Assembly: GCF_900113035.1 (NCBI RefSeq)
Contig: NZ_FONX01000023.1
Location: 1 to 64,000, forward strand
From: Paracidovorax wautersii
Lineage (GTDB): Bacteria > Pseudomonadota > Gammaproteobacteria > Burkholderiales > Burkholderiaceae_C
Direction: 5' to 3'
Length of the DNA: 64,000 bases
Made by a program: the position numbers and the translations under genes. This document shows, in pieces, positions 1 to 8,929 of this stretch. The notes under the pieces are model-generated. The model saw only the letters and a program-made list of their open reading frames with translations, did not search any database and was not told where the DNA came from. Numbering within the stretch: the first letter of the stretch is position 1; each line of letters begins with the position of its first letter.

Positions 1-61
1 TTTTAAGGAACCGAAAGATCAGAATCTCTTCTTTTCTTTCAAGCTTTGCTGCGATCAGCAG

Positions 62-292
62 AGCCTTGAATTCTAACAGGTTTTTTAAAGTCCTGTCAAA
101 CTTGAAGGTTATTCGCTTTAATCAACTTGCTTTCGCAAACCGCTTTCAGCGAAGCCCTCGATTATAACAGCATTTTTTAAACACCGTCAAGACCGAAGGT
201 CTTTATTTTCACTTCACAGAACCGATCGCATCAGCAACCAACCCCGTTCAGCGAAGCCTTGAATTCTACACCGATTTTTCAACCAGCCGCAA
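62..292 (-). promoter_or_regulatory. Three tandem sigma70-type promoters, probably of an rRNA operon lying left of the window
   Basis: Three imperfect repeats, about 91-102 bases apart, each contain a minus-strand promoter. Nearest the left edge: -35 TTGACA (94-99), -10 TAGAAT (70-75). Middle: TTGACG (185-190) and a perfect TATAAT (161-166). Distal: TTGCGG (287-292) and TAGAAT (263-268). All three spacers are 18 bases, and each -10 is followed by a similar initial transcribed stretch (TCAAGGCTTCGCTGA-like). A/T-rich tracts lie in and between the units. Stacked strong promoters with this downstream sequence are typical of betaproteobacterial rrn operons. The sequence continues left as a leader (GTTCCTTAAAA near base 1 could be boxA-like). 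The rRNA itself is outside the window, so that identity is inferred. Confidence 0.7.
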
Positions 293-461
293 CTCAAAAC
301 CAACCTTTTTTCTCAACACCTTCGAAGCTCCTTTCGTTGCCTCGACTGCGCCAAGCCCGCTAGTGTACGACGTTTTTGGTGCTGTCGCACGAAGTTCTTG
401 AAATTTGTCTTACAGACTTCTGGCGCAGGCCCATGGCCCCCTGCAACGCCCTCGCCACGGG

Positions 462-480
462 GGCCCACTGATAATGGGCC
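462..480 (+). promoter_or_regulatory. Hairpin abutting the uup start codon
   Basis: GGCCCA (462-467) and TGGGCC (475-480) form a perfect 6-base stem with a 7-base loop, ending exactly at the ATG of the ABC-F gene. No clear Shine-Dalgarno sequence is seen. The stem could mask initiation, or it may be chance in GC-rich DNA. Confidence 0.3.
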
Positions 481-2409
481 ATGGCTCTCATCACACTTAT
501 CAATGCGCAACTGGCCTTTGGGCATGTCGCGCTGCTCGACCACGCAGGCTTTTCCCTGGAGGTCGCCGAGCGGGTCGGCCTCATCGGACGGAACGGCGCC
601 GGGAAGTCCTCCCTGCTGAAGATTCTGGGCGGCATCGCCAAGCCGGACGACGGGGCAATGCATGTCCAGCAGAACGCCCGTATCACTTATGTAGCGCAGG
701 AGCCGCTGCTGGACCCGGCCTCCACGGTATTCGAGGCAGCCTCCCAGGGCCTGAGCGCCGTGATCGCCGTGCGTGACCAATATCTCTCTGGCGCCGAGGG
801 ACTCGATCTGGACGCATTGCAGACGCAGATCGAGGCCTACGACGCCTGGAACTGGGAGCAGCGGGTCGAAGAGACGCTGCATCGCCTGCACCTGGACGGC
901 AATGCCAAGGTGGGCGATCTCTCTGGCGGCACCAAGAAACGGGTGGCGCTGGCCCAGGCGCTGGTGGCTCGCCCTGATGTTCTCTTATTAGATGAGCCGA
1001 CCAACCACCTGGATCTCGACTCCATCGAGTGGCTGGAAGAACTGCTGCTCGACTTCAAGGGCAGCGTGGTCACCATTACCCACGATCGCGCCTTCCTGGA
1101 CCGGGTCGCCACCCGGATCGTCGAGCTGGACCGCGGAGAGTTGCGCTCCTATCCCGGCAACTTCGCACAGTACGTCGCGCAGAAGGAAGAGCAACTGGCA
1201 CAGGAAGCGGTGATCGCAGCCAAGGCGGACAAGTTGCTGGCACAGGAGGAAGTCTGGATCCGCCGCGGGGTGGAAGCACGGCGCACGCGCAGCCAGAGCC
1301 GTATCGGGCGTCTGCAGGAACTGCGGGCCCAGCGCGCCGAGCGGCGGGAAGCCCTGGGCAGCGTGAAGATGGATGTCGCTTCGGGCAGCCAGAACGGCTA
1401 CCAGGGCAAGATCGTGGCCGAGCTGTCGAACGTGACCAAGGCATTCGGCGACAAGGCGATCGTGACCAACTTCACGGGCACCATCCTGCGGGGCGACAAG
1501 GTCGGGCTGATCGGCCCCAATGGCGCCGGCAAGACCACCCTGCTCAAGCTGATCCTTGGCGAGCTGATGCCGGATGCCGGCACCATTCGGCGCGGCAGCA
1601 ACCTGCAGATCGCCTATTTCGACCAGATGCGCAATGCAGTGGATCTGGATGCGACGCTGGAGGACTTCATCAGCCCCGGCAGCGAGTGGATCGAGATCGG
1701 CAACCAGCGCAAGCACGTCAAGAGCTACCTCAGCGACTTTTTGTTCTCTCCCGCCCGCGCCCACTCGCCGGTGCGGTCGCTCTCGGGCGGTGAGCGCAAC
1801 CGACTGCTGCTGGCGCGGCTGTTCGCGCGCCCCGCGAACGTGCTGGTGCTGGACGAGCCGACCAACGACCTGGATATCGACACGCTGGATCTGCTGGAGG
1901 AACTGCTGCAGAGCTACGACGGCACCGTGTTCCTCGTCAGCCATGACCGGACCTTCCTGGACAACGTGGTAACGAGCACCATCGCCTGCGAGGGCCAGGG
2001 CCAGTGGCGCGAATACGAGGGCAGCGTGCAGGACTGGCTGACGCAGTCCCGCCGCACCAAGGCCCTGGCGGCGCAGGCCGGCGCCCAGCCCGCCGCCGCG
2101 CAAACACCGGCCACGGCGCCGACGGTGGTAGCCTCTTCTTCCAGCCCGAATGCATCGCAGCCCGCTCAGGGCGCGCGTGAGCCGCTATCAAAAAAGAAGC
2201 TCAGCTACAAGGAGCAGCGGGAACTGGATCAGTTGCCCGAACTGATCGCCGCACTGGAACAGGAGCAAAAGCAGATTCAGGAAGAGCTGGCGGATGGCAG
2301 CATCTATGCGCGGGATGCCGCCCGGGGTGCCATGCTGCATGCACGCGATGCGGAAATCGAGACGCTGCTGCTGCAGGCACTGGAGCGCTGGGAAATCCTG
2401 GCAGGCTGA
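481..2409 (+). CDS. uup: ABC-F family ATPase Uup
   Basis: A soluble tandem ATP-binding-cassette protein of the ABC-F family, which acts on ribosomes or DNA rather than in transport. Seen: first Walker A GRNGAGKS at residues 36-43, first signature LSGGTKKR and LLLDEPTNHLDLDS, then the inter-domain linker, second Walker A GPNGAGKT near residue 345, second signature LSGGERNR and VLVLDEPTNDLD. An Ala/Pro/Gln-rich linker is followed by a C-terminal charged coiled coil (about 570-640). No membrane segments. Two cassettes plus a C-terminal coiled coil in 642 residues fit Uup (about 635 in E. coli) better than EttA or YheS. It is monocistronic, divergent from the left-edge promoters and convergent with cheB. 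Uup is linked to precise transposon excision and ribosome rescue or assembly in other bacteria. Confidence 0.9.
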   Translation: MALITLINAQLAFGHVALLDHAGFSLEVAERVGLIGRNGAGKSSLLKILGGIAKPDDGAMHVQQNARITYVAQEPLLDPASTVFEAASQGLSAVIAVRDQYLSGAEGLDLDALQTQIEAYDAWNWEQRVEETLHRLHLDGNAKVGDLSGGTKKRVALAQALVARPDVLLLDEPTNHLDLDSIEWLEELLLDFKGSVVTITHDRAFLDRVATRIVELDRGELRSYPGNFAQYVAQKEEQLAQEAVIAAKADKLLAQEEVWIRRGVEARRTRSQSRIGRLQELRAQRAERREALGSVKMDVASGSQNGYQGKIVAELSNVTKAFGDKAIVTNFTGTILRGDKVGLIGPNGAGKTTLLKLILGELMPDAGTIRRGSNLQIAYFDQMRNAVDLDATLEDFISPGSEWIEIGNQRKHVKSYLSDFLFSPARAHSPVRSLSGGERNRLLLARLFARPANVLVLDEPTNDLDIDTLDLLEELLQSYDGTVFLVSHDRTFLDNVVTSTIACEGQGQWREYEGSVQDWLTQSRRTKALAAQAGAQPAAAQTPATAPTVVASSSSPNASQPAQGAREPLSKKKLSYKEQRELDQLPELIAALEQEQKQIQEELADGSIYARDAARGAMLHARDAEIETLLLQALERWEILAG

Positions 2410-2419
2410 GCGAACGGAG

Positions 2420-2445
2420 CAGCCCCGGGTGGCAACCCGGGGCTG
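2420..2445. terminator. Hairpin between the convergent uup and cheB genes
   Basis: An 11-base perfect inverted repeat (CAGCCCCGGGT / ACCCGGGGCTG) with a GGCA loop lies 11 bases after the uup stop and just beyond the cheB stop. No T-run follows on either strand, so it may be a shared, bidirectional mRNA 3' end rather than a classical intrinsic terminator. Confidence 0.55.
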
Positions 2446-2452
2446 AAAGACC

Positions 2453-3568
2453 TCAGATGCGGTGATGCACCCGATCGGTCGAGCCGCGCAGGCGTGCGAT
2501 GAGTGCCGGCGCAATCTGGGTCAGCGGCAGCACCTCGTCCGCCGCGCCATGGGCGATGGCTTCGCGGGGCATGCCGAAGACGATGCAGGTGGCCTCGTCC
2601 TGCACGTAGTTGTAGCTGCCGGCGTTCTTCATCTCGCGCATGGCGGCCGCGCCGTCATTGCCCATGCCGGTCAGCATGATGCCGTAGGCATTGCGGCCCA
2701 CGACGGCGGCTGCGGACTTGAACAGCACCTCGACCGATGGCTTGTGGCGGTTGACCGGCGGGCCGTCATCCACCACCGCCACGTAGTTGGCACCGCTGCG
2801 TGCCACATGGAACTGGGTGCCGCCGGGAGCGATGTACGCGTGGCCCGGCAGGATACGTTCGCCGTGCACGGCTTCCTTCACCGTGATCTTGCACAGCCCG
2901 TTGAGCCGGGCCGCGAAGCTGGTGGTGAAGCCTGGCGGCATGTGCTGGGTTATGACGATGGCGGGCGAGTCGGCCGGCATCTGGACCAGCACTTCGCGGA
3001 TGGCTTCGGTGCCGCCCGTGGAGGCGCCGATGCAGATGAGCTTCTCGGTGGACACGCGGCCCAGCAAGGTGGCCGACGACACGGGCGCAGCAGCGGCTGC
3101 CGCGCCCGAGCCGCCGGATGACTGCGCGGCGGTGGCGGGATCCCGCACGGGGGCGCGCCGCACATGTGCCACGGCCGCCACGCGGATCTTCTCGACGATC
3201 TGGGCGGCCAGTTCCGTCAGCCCGCTGGACAGGCCCACGCGCGGCTTGGCCACGAAATCGACGGCGCCCAGTTCGAGCGCGCGCATGGTCACTTCGGCCC
3301 CGCGCTCGGTCAGCGTGGAGATCATCACCACCGGCATGGGGCGCAGGCGCATCAGGCGGCCCAGGAAGTCGATGCCGTCCATGCGCGGCATCTCGACGTC
3401 GAGCGTGATCACATCGGGATTGGTCTCCCGGATCATCTCGCGCGCGATCAGCGGGTCATTGGCCGTGCCGATGCACTCCATGTCGGGCTGCCGGTTGATG
3501 ATTTCGGCCAACAAACTGCGCACCAGTGCGGAATCGTCCACCACGATGACGCGAATCTTCCTGCTCAT
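2453..3568 (-). CDS. cheB: Chemotaxis protein-glutamate methylesterase CheB
   Basis: Removes methyl groups from, and deamidates, chemoreceptors after phosphorylation by CheA, giving adaptation. 371 residues from MSRKIRV; an in-frame upstream ATG three codons earlier is less likely. The N-terminal receiver domain has acidic pocket DD11-12 and phospho-acceptor D57 ([12 protein letters not shown]), and T85 and K109 lie where the switch residues are expected. An Ala/Ser/Gly-rich linker (about 140-165) leads to the methylesterase domain, with catalytic S183 (GASTGG), H209 (TQHMPPGF) and D305 (TGMGNDG) all present. It is the last gene of the leftward che operon, 26 bases after cheD. No receptor gene is in the window, so its substrates are encoded elsewhere. 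Confidence 0.97.
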   Translation of the reverse strand: MSRKIRVIVVDDSALVRSLLAEIINRQPDMECIGTANDPLIAREMIRETNPDVITLDVEMPRMDGIDFLGRLMRLRPMPVVMISTLTERGAEVTMRALELGAVDFVAKPRVGLSSGLTELAAQIVEKIRVAAVAHVRRAPVRDPATAAQSSGGSGAAAAAAPVSSATLLGRVSTEKLICIGASTGGTEAIREVLVQMPADSPAIVITQHMPPGFTTSFAARLNGLCKITVKEAVHGERILPGHAYIAPGGTQFHVARSGANYVAVVDDGPPVNRHKPSVEVLFKSAAAVVGRNAYGIMLTGMGNDGAAAMREMKNAGSYNYVQDEATCIVFGMPREAIAHGAADEVLPLTQIAPALIARLRGSTDRVHHRI

Positions 3569-3593
3569 TCCGTACAACTTTCGTTAGACCTAC

Positions 3594-4352
3594 TCAAAAA
3601 AGATCCACCGAGCCGCCCGCCGTCGCCTTGGCCACCGTGACAACGTTGCCACGCACCTCCTGCGCCGCGGATGCTTCCGGATGGGCATGCGCCAGGCGCT
3701 TGACCATGGCCTTGCCAGTGACCGGGAAGAAAACCACCTTGCGCGGGTAGATGTCCAGCACGTCTTCCGACACGATGGGAATGCGCTCGGTCTGCAGGTA
3801 GTTCATCACGAACTGCGTATTGCGCTCCCCGACATTCATGGTCGTGAAGTTGTGCATCACCTGCCCGCCACCGAAGACCTTGGCCTGCATCGACTCGCGC
3901 CGCGCGCCGAGCTTGAGCATCTCGTTGATCAACAATTCCATGGCGTACGAACCATAACGGCCCGACACGTCGTTGGAGTCCCCGTCCGGCAGCATGAAGT
4001 GATTCATGCCGCCCACGCGGGACCGACTATCCCACAGGCACGCCGCGATGCACGAACCCAGCACCGTCATGATGACCAGGCTCTCGTTGGAAACGAAGTA
4101 TTCGCCCGGCAGCACCTTGACCGCATTGTGCTGGAAGTGATGGTCCAGGAAGAAAAACGAGGCTTCACCCGGCTTGCGCGGCGCGGACTTGAGCTCCTGC
4201 AGGGTGGATTCCTTGGCGGGGCCGGCTGCAGCGCCGCCCGGGGAGTAGATGTCGGCACTGAGTGGCGCGATGCGGGGCGCCCGGCGCCGCTCCAGGGCAC
4301 CGAAAGGCTGCGCGGGCGACGCGGGGGGAGATCCTGGACGGTTGGTGGTCAT
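3594..4352 (-). CDS. cheD: Chemoreceptor glutamine deamidase CheD
   Basis: Deamidates glutamines of methyl-accepting chemotaxis proteins. The catalytic Cys-His pair is visible: C101 in TVLGSCIAACLWD and H118 in GGMNHFMLP. A Thr is expected further on. At 252 residues it is longer than typical CheD (about 160-200) because of a Pro/Arg-rich N-terminal extension of about 60 residues; a later start cannot be excluded. It ends in GGSVDLF, a tail nearly repeated at the end of the CheZ-like protein encoded at 8483-8929. It lies between cheR and cheB in the same operon. In other species CheD pairs with CheC; no cheC is seen here. Confidence 0.95.
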   Translation of the reverse strand: MTTNRPGSPPASPAQPFGALERRRAPRIAPLSADIYSPGGAAAGPAKESTLQELKSAPRKPGEASFFFLDHHFQHNAVKVLPGEYFVSNESLVIMTVLGSCIAACLWDSRSRVGGMNHFMLPDGDSNDVSGRYGSYAMELLINEMLKLGARRESMQAKVFGGGQVMHNFTTMNVGERNTQFVMNYLQTERIPIVSEDVLDIYPRKVVFFPVTGKAMVKRLAHAHPEASAAQEVRGNVVTVAKATAGGSVDLF

Positions 4353-4386
4353 GGAAGCTTTTTCTGGATCGAGGCCATGGGATCAG

Positions 4387-5265
4387 TCAGCGACGTTCAT
4401 AGACCGTCTTGCCACGCAGGGTGAAAAGGTCGCGGGATTCACTGAAGTTCTCGGCATGGCCGACGAACAGCATCCCCCCCGGCTTGAGCACCCGGTGGAT
4501 GCGCTCGAGCACCCGCCGCTGGGTGGGCCCGTCGAAATAGATCATGACGTTGCGGCAGAACACCACGTCGAAGGGCTCGCGGAAGGGCCAGTCGTCCCGG
4601 ATGAGGTTGACGCTCAGAAAGTCGATGGCCCGGCGCAGTTCGGGCTTGACCCGCACGAGGCCGGAATTGGAGGCCTTGCCGCGCAGGAAGAACTTCTGCA
4701 TCCGCTCCGGGCTGACGCCCTTGAGGCTGTCGAGCCGATAGACCCCTTCGGACGCCGTCGCCAGCACCCGCGAATCGATATCGCTGGCAGTGAGCTTGAA
4801 GCTGGACGCCGAGCTCAGGCTCTCGAAGGCCGTCATGACGATGGAGTAAGGCTCCTCGCCCGTCGAGGCGGCGTTGCACCACACATGCCACGGCCCCGCC
4901 GGCCGCGTGCGAAGGTGCTGGGCGAAGATCTCGAAGTGGTGCTGCTCGCGGAAGAACGCCGTCAGGTTCGTGGTGAGGGCGTTGACGAACTCCTGCCACT
5001 CCGGGCCGTCGTGCTTTTCCAGCCAGCCCAGGTATTCGTGGAAGCTCGAATGCCCGGTTTCCCGCAGCCGGCGCGACAGCCGGCTGTAGACCATGGCGTG
5101 CTTGCCGTCGTGCAGGCTGATGCCGGCGCGCTGATAGATCAGCGCCTGTACCCGGGAGAAATCGGCATTGGTCCAGACGAACTCACGGCCTTGCGCCAGG
5201 GGGCCGGTGGGTGCCGCGGTCAGCGCATCGCTGGCGCTGGGGGCGGGACTGATGTGGGGGCGCAT
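4387..5265 (-). CDS. cheR: Chemotaxis protein methyltransferase CheR
   Basis: Transfers methyl groups from S-adenosylmethionine to receptor glutamates, opposing CheB. 292 residues: an N-terminal all-alpha domain (about 30-95) with the LSRRLR helix, then NLTAFFRE (100-107), the SAM-binding region NAASTGEEPYS (131-141) and the late motif VVFCRNVMIYFD. These are the standard CheR landmarks and the length is normal. About 25 extra N-terminal residues precede the conserved domain, so the true start could be slightly later. It sits between cheW and cheD. Confidence 0.96.
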   Translation of the reverse strand: MRPHISPAPSASDALTAAPTGPLAQGREFVWTNADFSRVQALIYQRAGISLHDGKHAMVYSRLSRRLRETGHSSFHEYLGWLEKHDGPEWQEFVNALTTNLTAFFREQHHFEIFAQHLRTRPAGPWHVWCNAASTGEEPYSIVMTAFESLSSASSFKLTASDIDSRVLATASEGVYRLDSLKGVSPERMQKFFLRGKASNSGLVRVKPELRRAIDFLSVNLIRDDWPFREPFDVVFCRNVMIYFDGPTQRRVLERIHRVLKPGGMLFVGHAENFSESRDLFTLRGKTVYERR

Positions 5266-5368
5266 TCGGTTCGTCTCCGCTCAAAAGGTGGGGCGGCGCT
5301 TCAATTGCCGCAGGGGGCCAGCCGGAACGGGATGGAGACGGGAGACCCCGGCCCACCCCGTCGCCCGA

Positions 5369-5857
5369 TCAGTCCTGCTCGGACATCAGGCCCATGTCCA
5401 CGCTGGACATGAGCTTCTCGATATCCAGCAGGATCAACATGCGCTCGTTCACCGAACCCAGGCCGAGGATGCAGTTGTTGTCGATCGCGCTGTCGATGTC
5501 CGGTGCGGAACGGATGTTCTCGGCCGCCAGTTCCATCACGTCGCTCACCGAATCGACCACGATGCCGACCACGCGCGTGCGCAGGTTCAGGATGATGACC
5601 ACCGTGAAGCTGTTGTATTCGGCCTGCGAGCAGTTGAACTTGAGCCGCATGTCCACGATGGGCACGATGGTGCCGCGCAGATTGGTCACGCCCTTGATGA
5701 AGGCCGGGGCGTTGGCGATGCGGGTGGGCGGCTCGTAACCGCGGATCTCCTGCACCTTCAGGATGTCGATCCCGTACTCTTCCTGGTCGAGCCGGAAGGT
5801 CAGGTACTCCCTTGCGCCGGCGACCGCAGTCTCATCCGTCTTTTCCATTACGTTCAT
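5369..5857 (-). CDS. cheW: Chemotaxis coupling protein CheW
   Basis: Couples chemoreceptors to the kinase CheA in the membrane-associated signalling array. 162 residues forming one CheW/SH3-like domain, with [31 protein letters not shown] split over the first strands, then INLRG-type [13 protein letters not shown] and [15 protein letters not shown] good ribosome-binding site (AAGGAG) lies before the ATG. It follows cheA by about 40 bases and precedes cheR by about 100. No catalytic residues are expected. Confidence 0.97.
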   Translation of the reverse strand: MNVMEKTDETAVAGAREYLTFRLDQEEYGIDILKVQEIRGYEPPTRIANAPAFIKGVTNLRGTIVPIVDMRLKFNCSQAEYNSFTVVIILNLRTRVVGIVVDSVSDVMELAAENIRSAPDIDSAIDNNCILGLGSVNERMLILLDIEKLMSSVDMGLMSEQD

Positions 5858-5900
5858 GCCGAGGCTCCTTGTTGCTCCACGCTAGCGGGGTTCATGCGAA

Positions 5901-8006
5901 TCAATGCCGGGCACGGCGCACCAGAGCGCCCGTGTCCAGAATCAGCGCCACGGTGCCGTCACCCAGGATGGTCGCGCCCGATACGTTCGGCACCTTGCGA
6001 TAGTTGGTTTCGAGGTTCTTGACCACGACCTGGTGCTGGCCCAGCAGCTCGTCCACCAGCAGCGCCACGCGGCTGCCGTCGGCCTCGACCACCACCATGA
6101 TGTTGCTGGACTTGCCGCTGTCGCCGCGGGGCACCTGGAAGGCGCGCTCCAGCGAGATGACGGGCATGTATTCGTCACGCACCTTCACCAGCTGCGAGCC
6201 CTGCGCCACGGTGTTCACGTCGTCCGGGTTGACCTGGAAGGATTCGACCACGGAGGACAGGGGCAGGATGTACACCTCGTCGGCCACGCCGACGGACATG
6301 CCGTCCATGATGGCCAGCGTGAGCGGCAGGCGCACCGACACGCGCATGCCGTAGCCTTCGGCGGAGTCGATCTCGACCGAGCCGTTGAGCGCGGCGATGT
6401 TCTTCTTGACCACGTCCATGCCCACGCCGCGGCCCGACACGTCGGTCACCACTTCGGCGGTGGAGAAGCCGGGCGCGAAGATCAGGTTCCACACCTCGGC
6501 GTCGGTCATCTGGTCGGACACGTCCAGGCCACGCTCGCGCGCCTTGCGCAGGATCTTCTCGCGCGACAGGCCCTTGCCGTCGTCGCGGACCTCGATCACG
6601 ATCGAGCCGCCCTGGTGCGAAGCCGACAGGGTGATGGTGCCGTGCTCGGGCTTGCCGGCGGCCAGGCGCTCGGCGGGCATTTCGATGCCGTGGTCGCAGC
6701 TGTTGCGCACCAGATGGGTCAGCGGGTCGGTGATCTTCTCGACCAGGCTCTTGTCCAGTTCGGTGGCTTCGCCGTGCGTGACGAATTCGACCTTCTTGCC
6801 CAGCTTGTTGGCCAGGTCGCGCAGCATGCGCGGGAAGCGGTTGAACACGATGGTCATCGGGATCATGCGGATCGACATGACCGATTCCTGCAGATCGCGG
6901 GTGTTGCGGTCCAGGTCGGCCAGGCCGGCCAGCAGCTGCTGATAGACCCCGCCGTCCAGGCCGCGGCTGTTCTGCGCCAGCATGGCTTGCGTGATGACGA
7001 GCTCGCCCACCAGGTTGATGAGCTGATCGACCTTGTTGACCGCCACGCGGATGGTGGTGGATTCCATCTGGGCCTGGCTCACGGCCTTGGGTTCGGCGCT
7101 GGCCACGGCGCGCGAAGACTCGGCCTTGGCCGGCTGTGCCTGCACGCGGGCGGCAGCGGCGACGCCATCGACGGGCAGGCCCGGCGAATCGGCGAAGAAG
7201 CCATAGGCGTCTGCAGACGTTTCGGCTGCGGCACCGGCCTCGGGCGCGTCCGCCGGGCGGATGGCCACCTGCTCCTTGGACACGTGGAAGGCGAACAGAT
7301 CCAGCAGGTCTTCGTCGGTGGAGGAGGTCTCCACCGCGAACGAGCGCATGCCGGTCGCGGACGCGGGCAGGTCGCTGATCGTGCCCAGCCCGTTGATGTC
7401 CCGGAACAGTTCCTTGATGGGGTCGGCCTGCTCGGGGCGGCTCAGAGGACCGATGTCGATGCGCAGCGAGCGCGCACCACCGGCGCTGGCCGGGGCCGCC
7501 GGAGCCTGGGCGACAGGCGCCGAGGCGGCAACGGGTGCCGGGGCCGGCGCTGCCACCGGAGCGGGCGCCAGTTCCGGCACGCCGCCGGCGGCCAGTTCGC
7601 TGATGCGGCGCACCAGTTCAGTCGTGGACACGGCTTCGCCGTGCCCGCCGGACTGGTGGCGGGCCAGCAGGCTGCGCGATGCATCGGCCGATTCCAGCAG
7701 CACGTCCACCATCTGGGGAATGGGCTGCAGTTCATGGCGGCGCAGACGGTCGAGCAAGGACTCCATCTGGTGCGTCAGCTCGGCGACGTCGGCAAAGCCG
7801 AAGGTCGCTGCCCCGCCCTTGATGGAGTGCGCACAGCGGAAGATGCCGTTGAGCTCTTCGTCGTTGGCTGCCGTCAGGTCCAGCTCGAGCAGCATGTGCT
7901 CCATCTGGTCCAGGTTCTCGCCGGCTTCCTCGAAGAAGATCTGATAGAACTGACTGAGGTCGAAGTCGGCGCCGCCGCCGGCGCCCTCTTGGTAGCTTTC
8001 CGCCAT
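5901..8006 (-). CDS. cheA: Chemotaxis sensor histidine kinase CheA
   Basis: Autophosphorylates in response to receptors and passes phosphate to CheY and CheB. Start taken at MAESYQEG because AGGAG lies just upstream; a longer reading adds 18 unlikely residues. 701 residues: HPt domain with phosphorylated H60 in CAHSIKGG; an Ala/Pro-rich linker and a CheY/CheB-binding region; the dimerisation helices (LINLVGELVITQAML); an ATPase domain with LVRNSCDHGIE, VRDDGKGL and GRGVGMDVV; and a C-terminal CheW-like regulatory domain. All five classical regions are present and complete. It follows cheY in the leftward operon. Confidence 0.97.
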   Translation of the reverse strand: MAESYQEGAGGGADFDLSQFYQIFFEEAGENLDQMEHMLLELDLTAANDEELNGIFRCAHSIKGGAATFGFADVAELTHQMESLLDRLRRHELQPIPQMVDVLLESADASRSLLARHQSGGHGEAVSTTELVRRISELAAGGVPELAPAPVAAPAPAPVAASAPVAQAPAAPASAGGARSLRIDIGPLSRPEQADPIKELFRDINGLGTISDLPASATGMRSFAVETSSTDEDLLDLFAFHVSKEQVAIRPADAPEAGAAAETSADAYGFFADSPGLPVDGVAAAARVQAQPAKAESSRAVASAEPKAVSQAQMESTTIRVAVNKVDQLINLVGELVITQAMLAQNSRGLDGGVYQQLLAGLADLDRNTRDLQESVMSIRMIPMTIVFNRFPRMLRDLANKLGKKVEFVTHGEATELDKSLVEKITDPLTHLVRNSCDHGIEMPAERLAAGKPEHGTITLSASHQGGSIVIEVRDDGKGLSREKILRKARERGLDVSDQMTDAEVWNLIFAPGFSTAEVVTDVSGRGVGMDVVKKNIAALNGSVEIDSAEGYGMRVSVRLPLTLAIMDGMSVGVADEVYILPLSSVVESFQVNPDDVNTVAQGSQLVKVRDEYMPVISLERAFQVPRGDSGKSSNIMVVVEADGSRVALLVDELLGQHQVVVKNLETNYRKVPNVSGATILGDGTVALILDTGALVRRARH

Positions 8007-8068
8007 TATTGTGGGCTCCTGTGTGCTTGGGATGGTCTGAAGAGACGGCGTTGCGTGCAACGGTCCAC

Positions 8069-8431
8069 TCAGCGGATCACTTTCTGAATCACCTCGATGA
8101 GGCGATTGGGGTCGAAGGGTTTGACCAGCCAGCCCGTGGCACCGGCGCTCCGGCCGGCCTGCTTCATCTGGTCGCTGGACTCGGTGGTCAGGATCAGGAT
8201 GGGGATGGTCTTGAAGCGCGGGTGTTCGCGCAGGCGGCGCGTGAGGCCGATGCCGTCCAGGCGCGGCATGTTCTGGTCTGCCAGCACGAGGTGGATGTCG
8301 TGGGACTCCGCCTTTTCCAGGGCGTCCTGGCCGTCCACTGCCTCCACCACGTGATAGCCCGCGCTGGTCAGCGTGAAGGCCACCATCTTCCGCATGGACG
8401 GAGAATCATCAACGGCGAGAATCGATTGCAT
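8069..8431 (-). CDS. cheY: Single-domain response regulator, CheY type (first copy)
   Basis: A 120-residue stand-alone receiver domain: acidic pair DD8-9, phospho-acceptor D52 (VLADQNMPRLDG), the switch Thr (LILTTESS) and Lys (VKPFDP). No output domain, so it should act by protein binding, either to the FliM switch or as a phosphate sink. It lies directly before cheA and after a small CheZ-like gene. It differs clearly from the second CheY at 39416-39802, which resembles the canonical motor-binding CheY more closely. Which of the two controls the motor cannot be read from sequence. Confidence 0.93.
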   Translation of the reverse strand: MQSILAVDDSPSMRKMVAFTLTSAGYHVVEAVDGQDALEKAESHDIHLVLADQNMPRLDGIGLTRRLREHPRFKTIPILILTTESSDQMKQAGRSAGATGWLVKPFDPNRLIEVIQKVIR

Positions 8432-8482
8432 GTAAGGGCTCCAACTGACTTGAATATATAGGTGACCGGGGGCTGGAAGCCC

Positions 8483-8929
8483 TTAGAAAAGATCGATCGA
8501 TCCGGCGTCCATCTCACTTTGCGTGACGGGATTGGGCCGGTCGGGTGCCATTTCGGCAAACGGTGCGGCTTCTTCGCCCTCTTCGCTACCCATGGCTTCC
8601 GACGCCAGCCGGAAGGCGCAGCCCTGCAACACCTTGGTGGTGTGCCAGATCAGCTGCGAGGCCATGTCCTGGAACTGCAGCTCCGTCACCGCGCTGCGCA
8701 GCGCCGTGCGCAGCGCCGCCAGCTGCGCGGAGTCGCCCACCACGTCGTCGGTGAGCGCCTTGTTGGCTTCGCTGAAGCGGTCCATCAGGTTGTCGGTGGC
8801 ATGGCTCAGCAGGCCTTCCAGCCGATGCAGGTCGTGCATGACCACCAGCAGCGAATCCTGCAACTCTGCCGCCACCATGACCGGAACCTGTACGCCTGGC
8901 TCCCCAGGCGGCGTTAGCGTAGATTGCAT
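8483..8929 (-). CDS. Small CheZ-like protein, candidate CheY-P phosphatase
   Basis: 148 residues, mostly helical. The stretch LQFQDMASQLI aligns with the catalytic helix of CheZ (AQDFHDLTGQVI in the full-length CheZ encoded at 39806). It keeps the Asp and Gln that CheZ uses for dephosphorylation, as D88 and Q92, with the same four-residue spacing. The C-terminus reads PVTQSEMDAGSIDLF; TQSEMD resembles the CheY-binding peptide of FliM and CheZ. It is shorter than CheZ (209 here) and lacks much of the long hairpin. First gene of the che operon, about 50 bases before cheY, with GGAG before the ATG. Phosphatase activity is inferred; it could instead only bind CheY or CheD. Confidence 0.6.
   Translation of the reverse strand: MQSTLTPPGEPGVQVPVMVAAELQDSLLVVMHDLHRLEGLLSHATDNLMDRFSEANKALTDDVVGDSAQLAALRTALRSAVTELQFQDMASQLIWHTTKVLQGCAFRLASEAMGSEEGEEAAPFAEMAPDRPNPVTQSEMDAGSIDLF

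Noticed and set aside
5904-8087. Open frame of 727 codons on the plus strand
   Set aside because: Exact antisense of cheA, low-complexity His/Gly/Val-rich product, no ribosome site or recognisable family.
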